A DNA stretch of 64,000 bases from Pseudeuparius sepicola (GCA_963920635.1 OY987298.1:143628257-143692256), one strand, 5' to 3'; positions 20,829 through 31,340 are shown, numbered from the stretch's first letter. Translations and numbers: made by a program. The notes: generated by a model from the letters alone, not told the origin.

Positions 20829-20999
20829 TCATTTCGACCTAGGGACGTGGCGAATAATCGAGAAACAACGCAAAGTGTCCCTACAATACAAAATAGTTCG
20901 GCTGCAACTGCGTCTGCCTCTCGTCAAAAGATGGCGCTAGGCGCTACTATTACTACATAATATATTCAAACGTAATAATAATTTAACTAATTTAACCTT

Positions 21000-21084
21000 T
21001 GAGGCCATGCACGAAAGTGGCATAGGCGTTTGAGTAGGTGCCTACCTACTTTTTCAAAATTCGAAATTTAAAACTATATGGGCT
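21000..21084. other. Spacer
   Basis: Short spacer between the promoter-like segment and the next dispersed repeat; nothing recognised. Confidence 0.4.
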
Positions 21085-21705
21085 AGTCTGGTCATATAGA
21101 AAACTGCATGAAGGCGGATAATAGAAATTTAGTAGACTCCCCTGGCATATTTCATTTTTGCCAGTTCCTCTAGTTTTTAAATAAAAAATAATCCATAAGG
21201 TATTGCTCCTTTTGCTCTCAAAAGATGGCGCTAGATACAGTGGATATGCTGAAAGTCCTCTGTAGCTACTTAGCTCACAATCTTCCTTGTTATTATTTGT
21301 GAATTGTCGATTTTTTACAAATCTAACCTAACTACTTATCCTCGGTATACTTCAAACATCAAACATGTCAAACTGAAATAATTTTAATTTCGAGATTTTA
21401 TTATTTGTTTGAACGTTAAAACGAGTTTTTATTATTATCTAGGTATATCTATTAAAACCAAAAATGACCTTATTTAGCTGCTTACCAAAATAATAAACCT
21501 ATGTAATGTTTATAATGTAGGTAGGTAGGAAATAGGTATATAGAAATGTGGCATAAAATCTGGTTGATATATTTAGATACCAGATACTTCCAAGATTCCT
21601 CTGCTGAAGATGTTAATGATTTGTGTTCTGTTTTTTTTTTGGGGCTGTTTGCTGTATCAAGCCAATAATGAATAGTGAATACATGAAATAAGTACCTTTT
21701 AATAC
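21085..21705 (+). repeat. Dispersed repeat R3, copy 1
   Basis: Shares ordered blocks with 49225-49660: AAACTGC, CATATTTCATTTTTG, AACCAAAAATGACCTTAT, AAGATTCCT-TGCTGAAGAT and GCTGTTTGCTGTATCAAG. A shorter relative lies at 46562-46735 (GGTCATA, CTCAAAAGATGGCG). This copy has about 200 bp more in the middle than the 49-kb copy. No coding signal or terminal repeats found. Confidence 0.75.
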
Positions 21706-22975
21706 CAAGCTATTGTATTGCAATGTATTTTTTTCCTACCCAGGTTGAAGAAAACACAATGAATTCGGGAAAATTCTTGCAAGGTCCACGTATTCGCCTT
21801 CGATTAACCTGACGTTCTGGCCCATATTTTTTTTACCAAAACTAGCATCCCAAATTTCAAAAGAAGAAAAGAAGCATTTTAAAAACCAAGAATTTGTCGA
21901 AGAAGAACATAATGACGAGGAAAAATACATAAATAGAAATAGAGAGATAAAATATTATCCATGATACTACTTAGTATCATGGCAAATGTCTATATTTACA
22001 TAACTTGTAAGCAAGAATATTTACGAGCTAATCTAATATTAAAAATATATCAATATACCCACCCTTGTACTTTCACTGTTCTATTTCCTGGTGAAAATAT
22101 ATCTAAATTGTTTATATAATATCAGTGCAACAGTCACCATAATGGGAGGATTTCTGCGGCTTATTATTAAACTTCAAAAGGCCAGTTTCACAAGCACTAA
22201 AAGGAAAATATGTTTTCAAAATATGCATACGGAAATACTCTGGGATTTAAGTACTTCCATTATTTATTTATAAAAGGTATTGACGGGTACCTAGGTACCT
22301 ACCCTCCAGGCCTTGGTATTTAACAACAGGGACACTTGAAGCAAGCAGTTGTTTTATTCTTAGAATCCAGTCTCATCCAGCAGATAGCAGGTAATCATAC
22401 TTTAATTTTTCCAAAACCTTATGACACAGTCGCATACGCCACTGGTTCAACTTATCACTGGGATATTTAGCGCAAAGTTATGGTCATCCAGTATCAGTTT
22501 GCGGCCAGGGGCGGATATTAGAGGGGATGTTATCGTTTAATTTACGGTTTGGCCGGGTGGCACGGGGTGGCCACACTGCCCATAGCACGTCGCTAATCTC
22601 CCAAAAACTGCGCAGATTTTCGGATACAGGGTGTTTGTAGCGTTAAAATATAAGACGTCCATTTGCTAGACGAAATTTTCTTCTCATCTTTGAAGCAATA
22701 GTTGAACTTATATAATAATAATAATACTTTATTATTTGTGACACTATAGTTAGATTTGACACGTCCCGATAGTAAATTAAATAACTAAAATTTACGGTGA
22801 AAATTGACTTTTCACTAATAAATTTTACCACTTGCGCAGATATGGATTGGACGAAATAGACCATTAATAATTATTAGATAGAGTTTATGAAAATTGCCCT
22901 AGAGACATAAACAAAAAATAATAGAAATTTGCCAATCAGTAACAGCAAATGAGTTAAAACGTGTTGTTTGCAACA
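21706..22975. other. No gene seen
   Basis: AT-rich, with frames at 21736-21930 (minus), 22091-22273 and 22643-22864 lacking domains. ATACGCCACTGG (22434) and CCAGGGGCGGAT (22505) look like hAT terminus fragments facing each other about 70 bp apart, but they do not define an element. Confidence 0.4.
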
Positions 22976-23185
22976 TTAATAAGGGGGTTGACAAAAAATA
23001 CATTATCCGAAATCTTGGAGCGGCGGCCATTTTGAAAGTATTACAATATTAAGTATTACATATTGTATTGTCACCGGAACTAAAGATGTATGCAAAATTT
23101 AAGCTCAATCGGATGTCAGGAAGTGGTTCTAATTCAGCTTGCAAGATTCGATCCACACTAACAGGTGAAGTTAAATAAAAGCTTG
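22976..23185 (-). mobile_element. 'AAGCTTTTATTTAACTTG' family element, copy 3
   Basis: Near-copy of 19650-19863 in the same orientation, sharing AAGGGGGTTGACA, TATTGTATTGTCACCGGAAC, GCTCAATCGGATGTCAGGAA and the AAGTTAAATAAAAGCTT end. It lacks an adjacent foldback. Confidence 0.8.
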
Positions 23186-23394
23186 TCAAAAGCGTAGGTA
23201 CAAATGCATAAATCGTAGAACGCGGTTATATTATATCGAGAAAACGCCGATAACTTAAGGCTTAAGAATTTTATTTGTTGATATTATTTTAAAATTGAAT
23301 TTGTTTTACATTTAGTAACATTGTTTCATAAAACCAAATTTGAACAGCATAAAATTCTAAAAAAGCCGGAAATTTCAGATGCTGTAGGGAAAAA

Positions 23395-23745
23395 CATCCT
23401 GTATATTTCTTCTTGCAATTTCGTCCATCAACACTTTGGATAGTCTTGTTAATAATTCTTCAGCTGTTTTGAAATAATTCCATGGTACGCTTGACTCGCC
23501 AGGTATGCCTTTAAATTCCCTATTTTGCTCAACTTTAACACGTTGTAGAACCGAACACCCTCTATATTTTTTTGTTCGAAATTGGCATATGGGGGTTTTG
23601 AGGTGTCGTCCTGATTAACGCTATGGTGTCAGATTTGAAATAAAAAAATCGCTAAATCGTAAAAATCGGGGGTATAAAAAATCGTAGCCGTCTCTGGATT
23701 TGCATTTTGACAAAAGTAATATCTCACACAATTTTTTTCGATTTG
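23395..23745. repeat. Single-arm relative of the inverted element at 32485-32985
   Basis: Shares CGCTTGACTCGCCAG / CACTTGACTCTCCAG, CCTTTAAATT-CCTATTTTGCT, ACCCTCTATAT, GGTATAAAAAATCGT and GGATTTGCATTTT with the right arm at 32815-32985. The left arm was not seen here. Confidence 0.65.
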
Positions 23746-24295
23746 TATTATAGTTACACTTAGTAGACACACTGTATATGTGCAAGACGGCGTTCAATAC
23801 CACAGACAATAGCAGGCTACCGCGACAATTAAGTTTAAAGACACGATAACAATATTGTGACAGTCTAGTCGAATGTGACGTTCCTCGCAAAAGTTTCAAA
23901 CTCATTCAATGAATAAAATGCTTGCCCAAACACCACACACTTTTTGCGTCCCATTTTATACAAAAACAGTCACTAAATACTAATAAATAGTTCTAAATTA
24001 TTAACAAACAACGCTTGGAAACACGAAAAATACACACGCAAACAATCAGAGAAAATGCCACACTGTGTAAACAACACAAACAACGCAGAGAGATTGAACG
24101 TGGTGGCGGACGGCGGTGTTGCCATGTTAGGCGATTTGAAGTGCCTGTTGACGATTACATTATAACAATAATGTAAATAACGCTTTCTATTAGTGAGTAT
24201 AGGTCCGACCCCTATGGACCGATTTTCAGTGGTCGTAAAATGTAGAGGAAGGCCTGTTTTATTGTACCTGTTCCATTATGCCGATATTTTTGCTT
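23746..24295. other. No gene seen
   Basis: AT-rich spacer; the 94-codon frame at 23621-23905 crosses the repeat edge and is not called. Confidence 0.4.
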
Positions 24296-24613
24296 AAAAA
24301 TAGTATATTTTCTAACAAGTGCGGAAAGTGCCACTTTTCCGCACGCGATTGCAGTTGGCTGAACTCCGCTACGCGTCGTTCAGTCAACAAATCGTGTGTG
24401 GAAAAGACACTTTCCGCAAGAGTTAGGAACACTATTTTTTCTACAAGCGTGCGGAAAAGTATACACTTTTCCGCACGCATTTTAGTTTAGAAAGTGCCAC
24501 TTATCCGCACTAGTGCGGAAAAGTATTTTTCCGCACTAGTGCGGAAAAGTGACACTTTCTAAACTAAAATGCGTGCGGAAAAGTGTACTTTTCCGCACGC
24601 TTGTAGAAAAATA
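24296..24613. repeat. Nested palindrome built from TGCGGAAAAG motifs
   Basis: The segment 24435-24613 is one large inverted repeat: the outer arms start TTTCTACAAGCGTGCGG and end with the complement. Inside each arm is a smaller hairpin (GTGCGGAAAAGT facing ACTTTTCCGCAC), and at the centre are two CCGCACTAGTGCGG palindromes. About ten copies of TGCGGAAA or its complement occur in 24296-24613. The outer left part (24296-24430) repeats the motif imperfectly. There is no coding content despite open frames on both strands. Confidence 0.9.
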
Positions 24614-25408
24614 ATTAGCCCAAGGAAAGGACAATTTTCAAGAATGGCCGCCACCTTTCAATTCAGAAAAGCAGCCATTTTTTAACTTTTCTGTCAATAA
24701 TCCGTACAACGTTCATCAAAATCTGTTAGTAAATGACAAAAATTATGGGCAAAAGCAAGAAGGCAGTTTCAATAACAGCATGGGCTTTATAGAGCAGCGG
24801 AAATGGACTTTCAAGATAAATATAAAATAGAAGATGCATTGGAATTCTTCCTCTAACTCTGGGGATAGTTTGTCTTTTTTAATATAAACGATCCTTCTAT
24901 TTCGAGTCTGCAATCTGTTCTGTTGTATATTTTGTGAGGAACAAGGCAGGCATGGGTAAACACGCATTCCTTCGCAACCGAACCCTCGTCTGCCCCGTAC
25001 GGACCACATACCGAGAGTCGAAAATATACGAGAGGCACGCTCTCGCCCGACTATATGGGAACTGTGTTTACTTTTTGCCGGGAAACATTTATACGGACGT
25101 GATGTGAACGCACAGAGGAAAAATCATGTGCCCACCGTTGAGTGGATAGAGAAGCAATGGCCCAATGTGTCTGTTACAACGAATTTAATATCCAACTTAA
25201 AATAAAATGCTTGTTTGTTACCTACACTGTGTCTGGTTTTTCGTGTTAACACCCCTACAAAAGGGAATTGAACGTGACAATTTTGCCTTGTGCCTATCGG
25301 ACTAAACAGTTAATGTTAGTATATGGATGGTGGATGAAAGAATTAAAATCTATACTTTATGAAATAAAATAGGTACGAGTTTGAACTCTGTAAAAATTAT
25401 TGTAAATA
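24614..25408. other. No gene seen
   Basis: Frames at 24743-25009 and 24853-25038 (minus) overlap in different phases and lack domains. No repeat partner was recognised. Confidence 0.4.
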
Positions 25409-26550
25409 CAGTGTCACAAACTTCTCAAACTTTACAAGCCCTGTGCAAACTTGTTGCGTTGCCACAAGTTGCCACTGCATAGACCCGTTGAACGACAGTT
25501 CAACGGGTCTATGCAGTGTAGAGCTGTCTGCATTTTGGCTTAGTTTATCTTTTCTAATAAATTAATGTTCAACCCTCTTTTTAATTATAATTAGATACAT
25601 TTGTGAACTTTGTTTCAAAAATTGGGTACATAAGTAAGTAGGTACGTTTGTTTAACAGACAATAAAAGCAGTAACAAGTAACAAAATATACACATAATAT
25701 AATATAAGTAATAATAAGTACGATTCCTAGTGTGGATAGGTACCTACATTTTCGACAAATAATATGGTGAATTTGGGCAAATAGAGGGGACTACATATTT
25801 TTGTGAGAATTTTTCGCAAAGTGCACCATCAGGCAAATGATGATTATCTATCTTCCCTTATGGTTAAATTTTCATAAAAATACAAACAACAAGCGAACAG
25901 AGAACTGCATGTTGTGAAGGAGAATAAAGTCTCTTGTGATTGAAATGGCAGTTAGGGTCAATTTCATAATACATTCAACTAAAATATATTTTGACTTAGG
26001 TAAAGAAACGTTTTCAACAATATTAAACAATGTTTGGATTGTTAGAAAGTTCCTTTAATTTTAAAGGGTACTTTAGTTTGTCTATGCAATTGGCCCGTAA
26101 TGATTTCATTCTTAAATTTTCGTCCTTTGGAAAGCCCAAAACGAATACAAGTCTACCTACCGCCTGATGTCAAGCAAAGAAAACCTAGCTGCTTTAAGTT
26201 ATTATTACGATTTGACTTACAGCCAGGTATATAACTAAGTTCTAGCATCCCTCGGCGATTCTGCACTTAGAACTTTTGTAGAAATGTTTCACTTTTGCAC
26301 AAACAAAACAAATTTATAAAAAAAACTGCCGCTAGCACTTCAAGCAGTCTGTTTCCACCCAGAGACACACTGCCTCGTCGTATAGCAATCTGGCGACGAT
26401 AGCACTACCCGCACTTCACATATTAATCCTGGCAAATTTCTTGTAAAATCAACTGCGACAGGGAGTGACAGGCCACGCCGCGCAGACCCGCAAGCCATGT
26501 TGCCAGCTTTCTCAACTTCAGGGCTTTTACTAGAGTCGGCTGTGACACTG
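25409..26550 (+). mobile_element. 1.1-kb repeat family, copy C, with both termini
   Basis: The only copy with visible ends: CAGTGTCACA at the left and its exact complement TGTGACACTG at the right. The flanks TATTGTAAATA (25398-25408) and TATTGTAATTA (26551-26561) agree at 10 of 11 positions, suggesting a long target duplication. The interior matches 711-1736 and 5230-6305 in order, and no transposase frame is present. A 9-11 bp duplication would fit a Mutator-like element, but the local DNA is repetitive, so the class stays open. Confidence 0.8.
25474..25517. repeat. Perfect 20-bp inverted duplication inside copy C
   Basis: ACTGCATAGACCCGTTGAAC is followed four bases later by its exact complement. 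In copies A and B only the second half exists (CGACGGGTCTATG). The first half was therefore copied and inverted in this copy alone. Confidence 0.9.
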
Positions 26551-27546
26551 TATTGTAATTACATTGTAATAGATTAGAAATTAGTGGAAGTACATTGTAA
26601 ATTTCAGATTTAAGTGAAAAAGAGCAAACAACTTATGCAATTTAATACTAATTCTCGAATGTTTTATATTGCCAAGTCATCGAAGAGGGATCAACAGAAA
26701 ATATGTTAGCACCTGCTGGTGGTATTACTGAAATCAATGCTAATTCTTCTACTTCGAATTTTCCATCAACCAAGAATGCTTTTTATAGTCAACTATATTT
26801 AAATAAAAAGAAAATGGTGCAACGGCTTTCTGTGTTAATAATGATTAAACATGTTCACCAACGATATATAGGTATAGATACATTATCAAAGGCAACTTGT
26901 TTTGTATCATGATATTGAAAAGATGTTATTGTTGGCACATTCAATTTTTCCAGTTTGTTTATAAGATTTAGGTTATTTTGTAAATATAAAAAAACTATTT
27001 ATTATGCATTACAAAATAGGAAAGACTGAATTTAAGATATGCCAATGTAAACAAATTGCCTCGTCTTCATCTCCCGACCCGCTAATGTAGAAGCAAAATA
27101 AAACCGTGTTATTTGTATTAGCGTGAGTCATCTATTCCTTTATATCGTTGATGTTCACAAATAAAAGTAAATTTTATTTTATTCCCAATTTCCATAAAAT
27201 TGATTCAAAATTTTGAATAACTTTTAAACTGATATATTATCTTACAACTGTTATTTTAGACTTGTCTCTCTTTGCACGCGCAAGAGCGAATTGTGATAAA
27301 GTAACAATAATGCACGTTGTTAATAATATACCAAATGTAAACGGCACAAATCACTTTCTTATATATCTTACGCCCTTAGAGAGGACACCGTGCTTGCCTA
27401 CCCTGCCGTGTATAAATTTTGTTACGTAGTTTTGAACGGCGGCCATTTTATATGTGGCAGACAAAGCGAGTACGTTGTGAGTTAATTTCGAGAATTTGTT
27501 AATTTAAAGTAAGAGTGATTAAGGGGAAAATACCTATACTCTTACG
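26551..27546. other. No gene seen
   Basis: The frame at 26703-26912 begins MLAPAGGITEINANSSTSNF and looks mildly protein-like, but it has no domain I know. It follows directly after copy C and may belong to whatever that element interrupted. The rest is AT-rich. Confidence 0.35.
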
Positions 27547-27617
27547 ATGGTGAATTGTCCAGCGTTTGGTTGCAAAAGCACAAGTGAAAAGCAAGAGCCC
27601 GGGATTTCGTTTCACAG
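27547..27617 (+). CDS. THAP zinc-finger first exon (intact start, partial gene)
   Basis: ATG opens MVNCPAFGCKST and continues to PGISFH, ending at AG before GTAAAT, a good splice donor at 27618. The Cys-x4-Cys near the N-terminus is the first half of a C2CH THAP zinc finger, and the exon/intron position matches that of the relic at 8885-8944. THAP proteins are sequence-specific DNA binders; many insect copies are P-element transposases. I could not find the second exon (expected Pro/Trp-rich helix, then Cys-x2-His and AVPT(I/L)F) in the next 1.3 kb. The gene is therefore probably a truncated transposon copy, although a host THAP gene with a distant exon 2 is possible. Confidence 0.55.
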
Positions 27618-28959
27618 GTAAATATGTAAAAAGCTACCTTTGAAAGATGTCTTAAAACTTTATTTTTTCTCATATAGCTTCTTCAAATCCCTTCAACCTT
27701 TTAGTATGATAAAATGCATTGTTTTGTTTGTAATTAGGACCAAAATAATTATTTTTTAACATTGTTTTTTTTTTAATTTTTTAATTGATCTTGATAGTTT
27801 CATAAAATATGGTCTGGTGCATTACTTATTTTATTTTGATTGATTCGAAATCGCCACAAATAAATTTGTCAGCACTTGACACTAGCTTTACATTTGGAAA
27901 TTTATCTGCAAATAAATACCAATATTTCAAATAACATGGAAATCCGGCATTAGAAACCTAGCAGTTGTATCGGTATTTTCAATACGCCTGTGAAACTTGC
28001 GTGAGATGCGAGATCTGTGAATTTTTTTATAGATATGCCCCTGAAAGGTCACCATTACCGCGAAGGCCTGGCCTACTGCAATTTTTTAAGAAGATGCATT
28101 TAAAAATATATATTAGGCATTTCCTAATAGGAAAATTGACACCGAAGGATTATTCAGCATCTCTCAAAATGGTCATGTAGCAATTTTGTTGCAAAAAAAT
28201 AATAAAAAATTTTGCCGTTATTATAAGTTGGCTAAGACAAATAAGAGAGCGGACTAGAAAATGTATTTCTTAAGAGGACAATATTTAGCAAATATTATTA
28301 GTCAAGTGTAACAGAAATCGACGCTTTCAAAACGTTTGTGTGATACATGATACAAAAATGTGAACACTCGCGATGTTTTCCTCTACCTTTCCTTCGTATC
28401 CTCTGAGTGATCATTTTACAGTCTGGGGGTAACGCATAGTCGCATAATAAATATCGAGTTTCCAATGGAGTTTGGTGGCTTTGACGAGTCGACGGCAATG
28501 CTGCGACCACAGGATGTTTTCATTCAACATCCTCTCCGCTTTCCGACGATTCGGAATTCCGGAGACTTGCGGTTGTGGCTTACTGGGTGCTCCTTTTTAT
28601 TTGGTGGAGACCATCGGATTTCTGACCGCAACGAGCATTATCTGAAAGTAAAAAATTGTTATGTTGCGAGAATATGAATTGCACGAGAATTTGGATTTTG
28701 TACACTAGAGAGTAGGTACTTATAATGGCAAAGAAAATATAGAACTATTTATTGTGTGTTAGTTAAAGTCTAGTTATTTAAAAGTCAGTAAGTGCTTACA
28801 GAATCAGGGCCCACGAAAGAAGAAATTGGCAAAGAAGTTATTAAGATACGAAAAATAGGCAGCGAATTTACATACGCATTCAACCTGTAAATATATATTT
28901 TAACATAGATCCTTTTAACTTTTAATTGTTTTTTTCGCCACCAAACTGATTAAAAGACA
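27618..28959. other. No second exon or gene recognised
   Basis: A possible acceptor (CATATAG, 27671-27677) follows the THAP donor, but the downstream translation (FFKSLQPF) does not continue the domain. Frames at 27965-28180, 28298-28510 and 28465-28677 lack motifs. Confidence 0.4.
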
Positions 28960-29725
28960 ACAGTAAATGAACGAAACTTTGACTCAAAAAATAACTTCAA
29001 CAAATTTGTTTTCTAGGCTTTCTGGGAACAAATCTTCCTCTTTTCTCAAAGTTCATGACCCGTCAAAGTGAAATGACATTATTAAGAAAGGTCAAGTTGA
29101 AATGTTATCGCAATAGAAACAATAGCCTAGCCACCTGTCTGATATTGTATCCTGTGTTCTATCTAATTATCTATATACTAACTTCTCTTTGAATAATGCT
29201 TTATTGAATTTCCACTGAACATTCAGAAACACAGTTGTCGGTATTTCCTAGAATAAATGATGATTCTTGAATTTTTCTTCTTCTTTTCCCTACTTCTTCT
29301 TTGAGAATTGGTTTCACAAATTTTTTACTTCGAAATTTGATTTTGCCTGATGTCATTTTTTGTTCTTTTATGAACGTGAACATTAAATGGCCTACAAGTC
29401 TCCCAAACATAGAACTTTCCACATTCGCAAGGAATTTTATAAATTCAATTTAATGAACTTTGTACCTCATTAAATGGTTTCATTTTAACTAGCATAGATC
29501 TTAATGTATTTCTGGTTTTAAATACTGTTCTGGGAGACTGGTTATTGTTTCTGTTGTCATGACATTTTAACCTGACATTTATTAATCTGTCATTTCACTT
29601 TGACGTGACATGATCTTTGAGAAAGCAGGAAGATTTATTCTCCAAAAGCTCAGAAAACAAATATGTTGAAGTTATTTTTTGAGTTAAAGGTCAAAAATTT
29701 CGTTTATTTACTGCTAGGAATTTAT
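28960..29725 (-). mobile_element. Penelope-like fragment between ~170-bp inverted arms
   Basis: Left arm (about 28960-29140) and right arm (about 29560-29725) are inverted copies sharing ACTCAAAAAATAACTTCAAC and GTCAAAGTGAAATGACA. Between them on the minus strand is a degenerate GIY-YIG endonuclease region. Penelope-like elements often carry inverted terminal structures, so both parts probably derive from one element. Confidence 0.65.
29201..29440 (-). pseudogene. GIY-YIG endonuclease relic (Penelope-like)
   Basis: Minus-strand pieces read KIPCECGKFYVWETCRPFNV and, in a shifted frame, the tail NTDNCVSECSVEIQ. In Penelope-like endonucleases the first block is KIPC-CG--YIGET-RP. Here the YIGET core is changed to YVWET, and stops follow after QISK. 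The tail with conserved Asn/Ser-Ile pattern is the usual C-terminus. The domain would nick target DNA for retrotransposition, but this copy is broken by frameshifts and a stop. Confidence 0.65.
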
Positions 29726-29822
29726 GAATTTTCCATGCAACTTGAAAAATTGTCTTTCAAATTTCTTGATAATATCCTTTGTAACAATACTCGATTTGCG
29801 ATATTGTCGGCAACAAGCAAAT

Positions 29823-30029
29823 AAAAAAGACTTTTTCCTCACGCTAACATTTCGGTTTTTATTTTAAAACCTTCTTCAGAGCTACAAACATAGACAATTA
29901 TTTCTATAATAATTTAAAAAAAGTTCATAACATTTTTTAAATTATTATAGAAATAATTGTCTGTTTGAAGCTCTCAAGAAAGTTTTAAAATAAAAACCGA
30001 AACGTTAGCGCGAGGAAAAAGTCTTTTTT
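29823..30029. repeat. Foldback with ~97-bp arms, Penelope-terminus style
   Basis: Left arm 29823-29920 and right arm 29935-30029 share AAAGACTTTTTCCTC, GCTAAC-TTTCGGTTTTTATT and GACAATTATTTCTATAATAA. The phrase TTTCGGTT followed by CTTCTTCAGAG resembles the edge seen beside the Penelope endonuclease at 42.1 kb (GACGTTTCGGTT ... CATCTTCAAGG). Confidence 0.8.
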
Positions 30030-30301
30030 TACTACTAACCTGAGAAATCACCATTATTTACCTCATTCCTCTAATGAGAAGTAATATTTCTCACCCTAGG
30101 TAAATAATGATAATAAAAAAATACCTAGGTAAATAATGAAAAATTTTCTATATGACATTTAAAGATTACTGTCATTTTATCAGCTTGACAACTGAACTCC
30201 CAGGCTACTTGATATTTCGAAGTATTTGAAAAAAAGCGAGAAATGACTAAAATAAACTAAAATATGGCAATATTTCAATGTTAGTAGTAAAAAAAATTCT
30301 A

Positions 30302-30420
30302 TATACACTTCGGTTGAGAAGGCCATTATTTACCTCGCATATTATATCTTTCGGCGCTACACGCCTCAGGATATATAAAAGCTCGGTATATAATGGCTCA
30401 CTTCTCAACCTAAGTGTATA
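30302..30420. mobile_element. 119-bp MITE
   Basis: The ends TATACACTT-GGTTGAGAAG are inverted at the right, and the arms include CATTAT-TACC-CG. A very small foldback; TATA at both edges fits insertion at TA. Loop about 40 bp. Confidence 0.75.
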
Positions 30421-30555
30421 ATATACTATTTTATATGCTTGGTGTCCTAAAAAAAGCCGACGATATCACGATAAGATTAGTTATATTGGGTGACCAAGAA
30501 ATTGAAGAAACGTTAATTCTCATAAGAGTAAACTGCTTCTTTTGTAGAGATATTG

Positions 30556-31006
30556 AAAAAAGTTATAAAGAAAATTTGTTCATTGTGGTAAGTTACTTAG
30601 GTGTACAAAATTTGAAAGCTTTAGGCCTACTTTGATATTATTTCTTGTTTTTCTTCCATTAAATAATTTTCTGTTGGTAGTAAGACAAAACTGTATACTT
30701 AAATAAAAGTTACTCAGATTATGAAACTTTGTATGATGAACAAAATTTTCACAATCCTGGGCATATTTGATTTTCCTCCAATATTTTCCAAAATACAAAG
30801 TAGGCCTAGAATTGTTAAATTTTGTCAACATGCGCAGTTTTCTATTCTGAGGAAGTTTTATTAATACAGTTTTGTCGTACTGTTTACAAAAAACCATTTA
30901 TTTGGAAAAAAAGAATAAAATAAAAAATCAAATTAGGCCTAATGCTTCGAAATTTTGTACATTTAAGTAACTTACCACGCTAAACAAATTGTCTTCATAA
31001 TTTTTT
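30556..31006. mobile_element. Inverted-repeat element with ~70-bp arms
   Basis: The left arm near 30556-30630 contains GTGGTAAGTTACTTA, GTACAAAATTT and TTAGGCCTA. The right arm near 30935-31006 holds the complements. A tail with GGACACACTG at 31031 resembles the termini of the TA-flanked elements at 49.2 and 53.3-54.0 kb, so the true outer limits may be wider. Confidence 0.6.
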
Positions 31007-31091
31007 ACAGGTATAGTTAAGTCCATCAGTGGACACACTGTGTAGAAGTTAATGAATATGTAACTAGCGAAAATCAAAAATAACGTTAACT

Positions 31092-31340
31092 AAGTTGGGA
31101 ATCAGGGACCTTTGGCACTTAGAAAACACTTATTTTGCTTAACTCCACACACCAAAACTTTGTTTATTTTTCACTCGACACGCGTTTCGCTAACCATGAG
31201 TATTATCAGGAGATGATTAAGTCTTAGGCTAATCATCATCATGCCTTAGACTTAATCATCTCCCGATGATGCTAACATGGGTAGCGAAACTTGCGTCGAG
31301 TGCAAAAAACAAGGTTTTGGTGTGCGGAGTTAAGCAAAAG
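31092..31340. mobile_element. Penelope-type terminal inverted structure
   Basis: Left arm 31134-31229 and right arm 31243-31340 are inverted copies (TTTGCTTAACTCCACACACC; GTTTCGCTA; GGAGATGATTAAGTCT). The unit CTAAGTTGGGAATCAGG before the left arm also occurs at 12446. The right arm contains a hammerhead-like core. Penelope-like elements are known to carry hammerhead ribozymes in their terminal repeats, which fits this position. Confidence 0.7.
31260..31300 (+). ncRNA. Hammerhead-ribozyme-like motif (minimal, one core change)
   Basis: In order: CTC (31260-31262), the CCGATGA block (31263-31269; consensus CTGATGA, with T to C at the second base), stem II GCTA/TAGC (31271-31274 with 31282-31285), GAAA (31286-31289), a one-pair stem III C-TTGC-G, the cleavage triplet GTC (31295-31297), and GAG pairing with CTC as stem I. 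This is the minimal stem-III form described for Penelope-like elements. The C in place of U at the core would weaken or abolish cleavage. Confidence 0.6.

Noticed and set aside
22434..22520. A tiny hAT element between ATACGCCACTGG and CCAGGGGCGGAT
   Set aside because: The motifs face the wrong way to bound an element and show no duplication.
27618..27760. Second exon of the THAP gene after the CATATAG acceptor
   Set aside because: The translation FFKSLQPF does not continue the domain and soon stops.
31181..31222. Minus-strand hammerhead in the opposite arm
   Set aside because: Core reads CTGATAA and stem II does not pair; it is the degraded mirror of the plus-strand motif.
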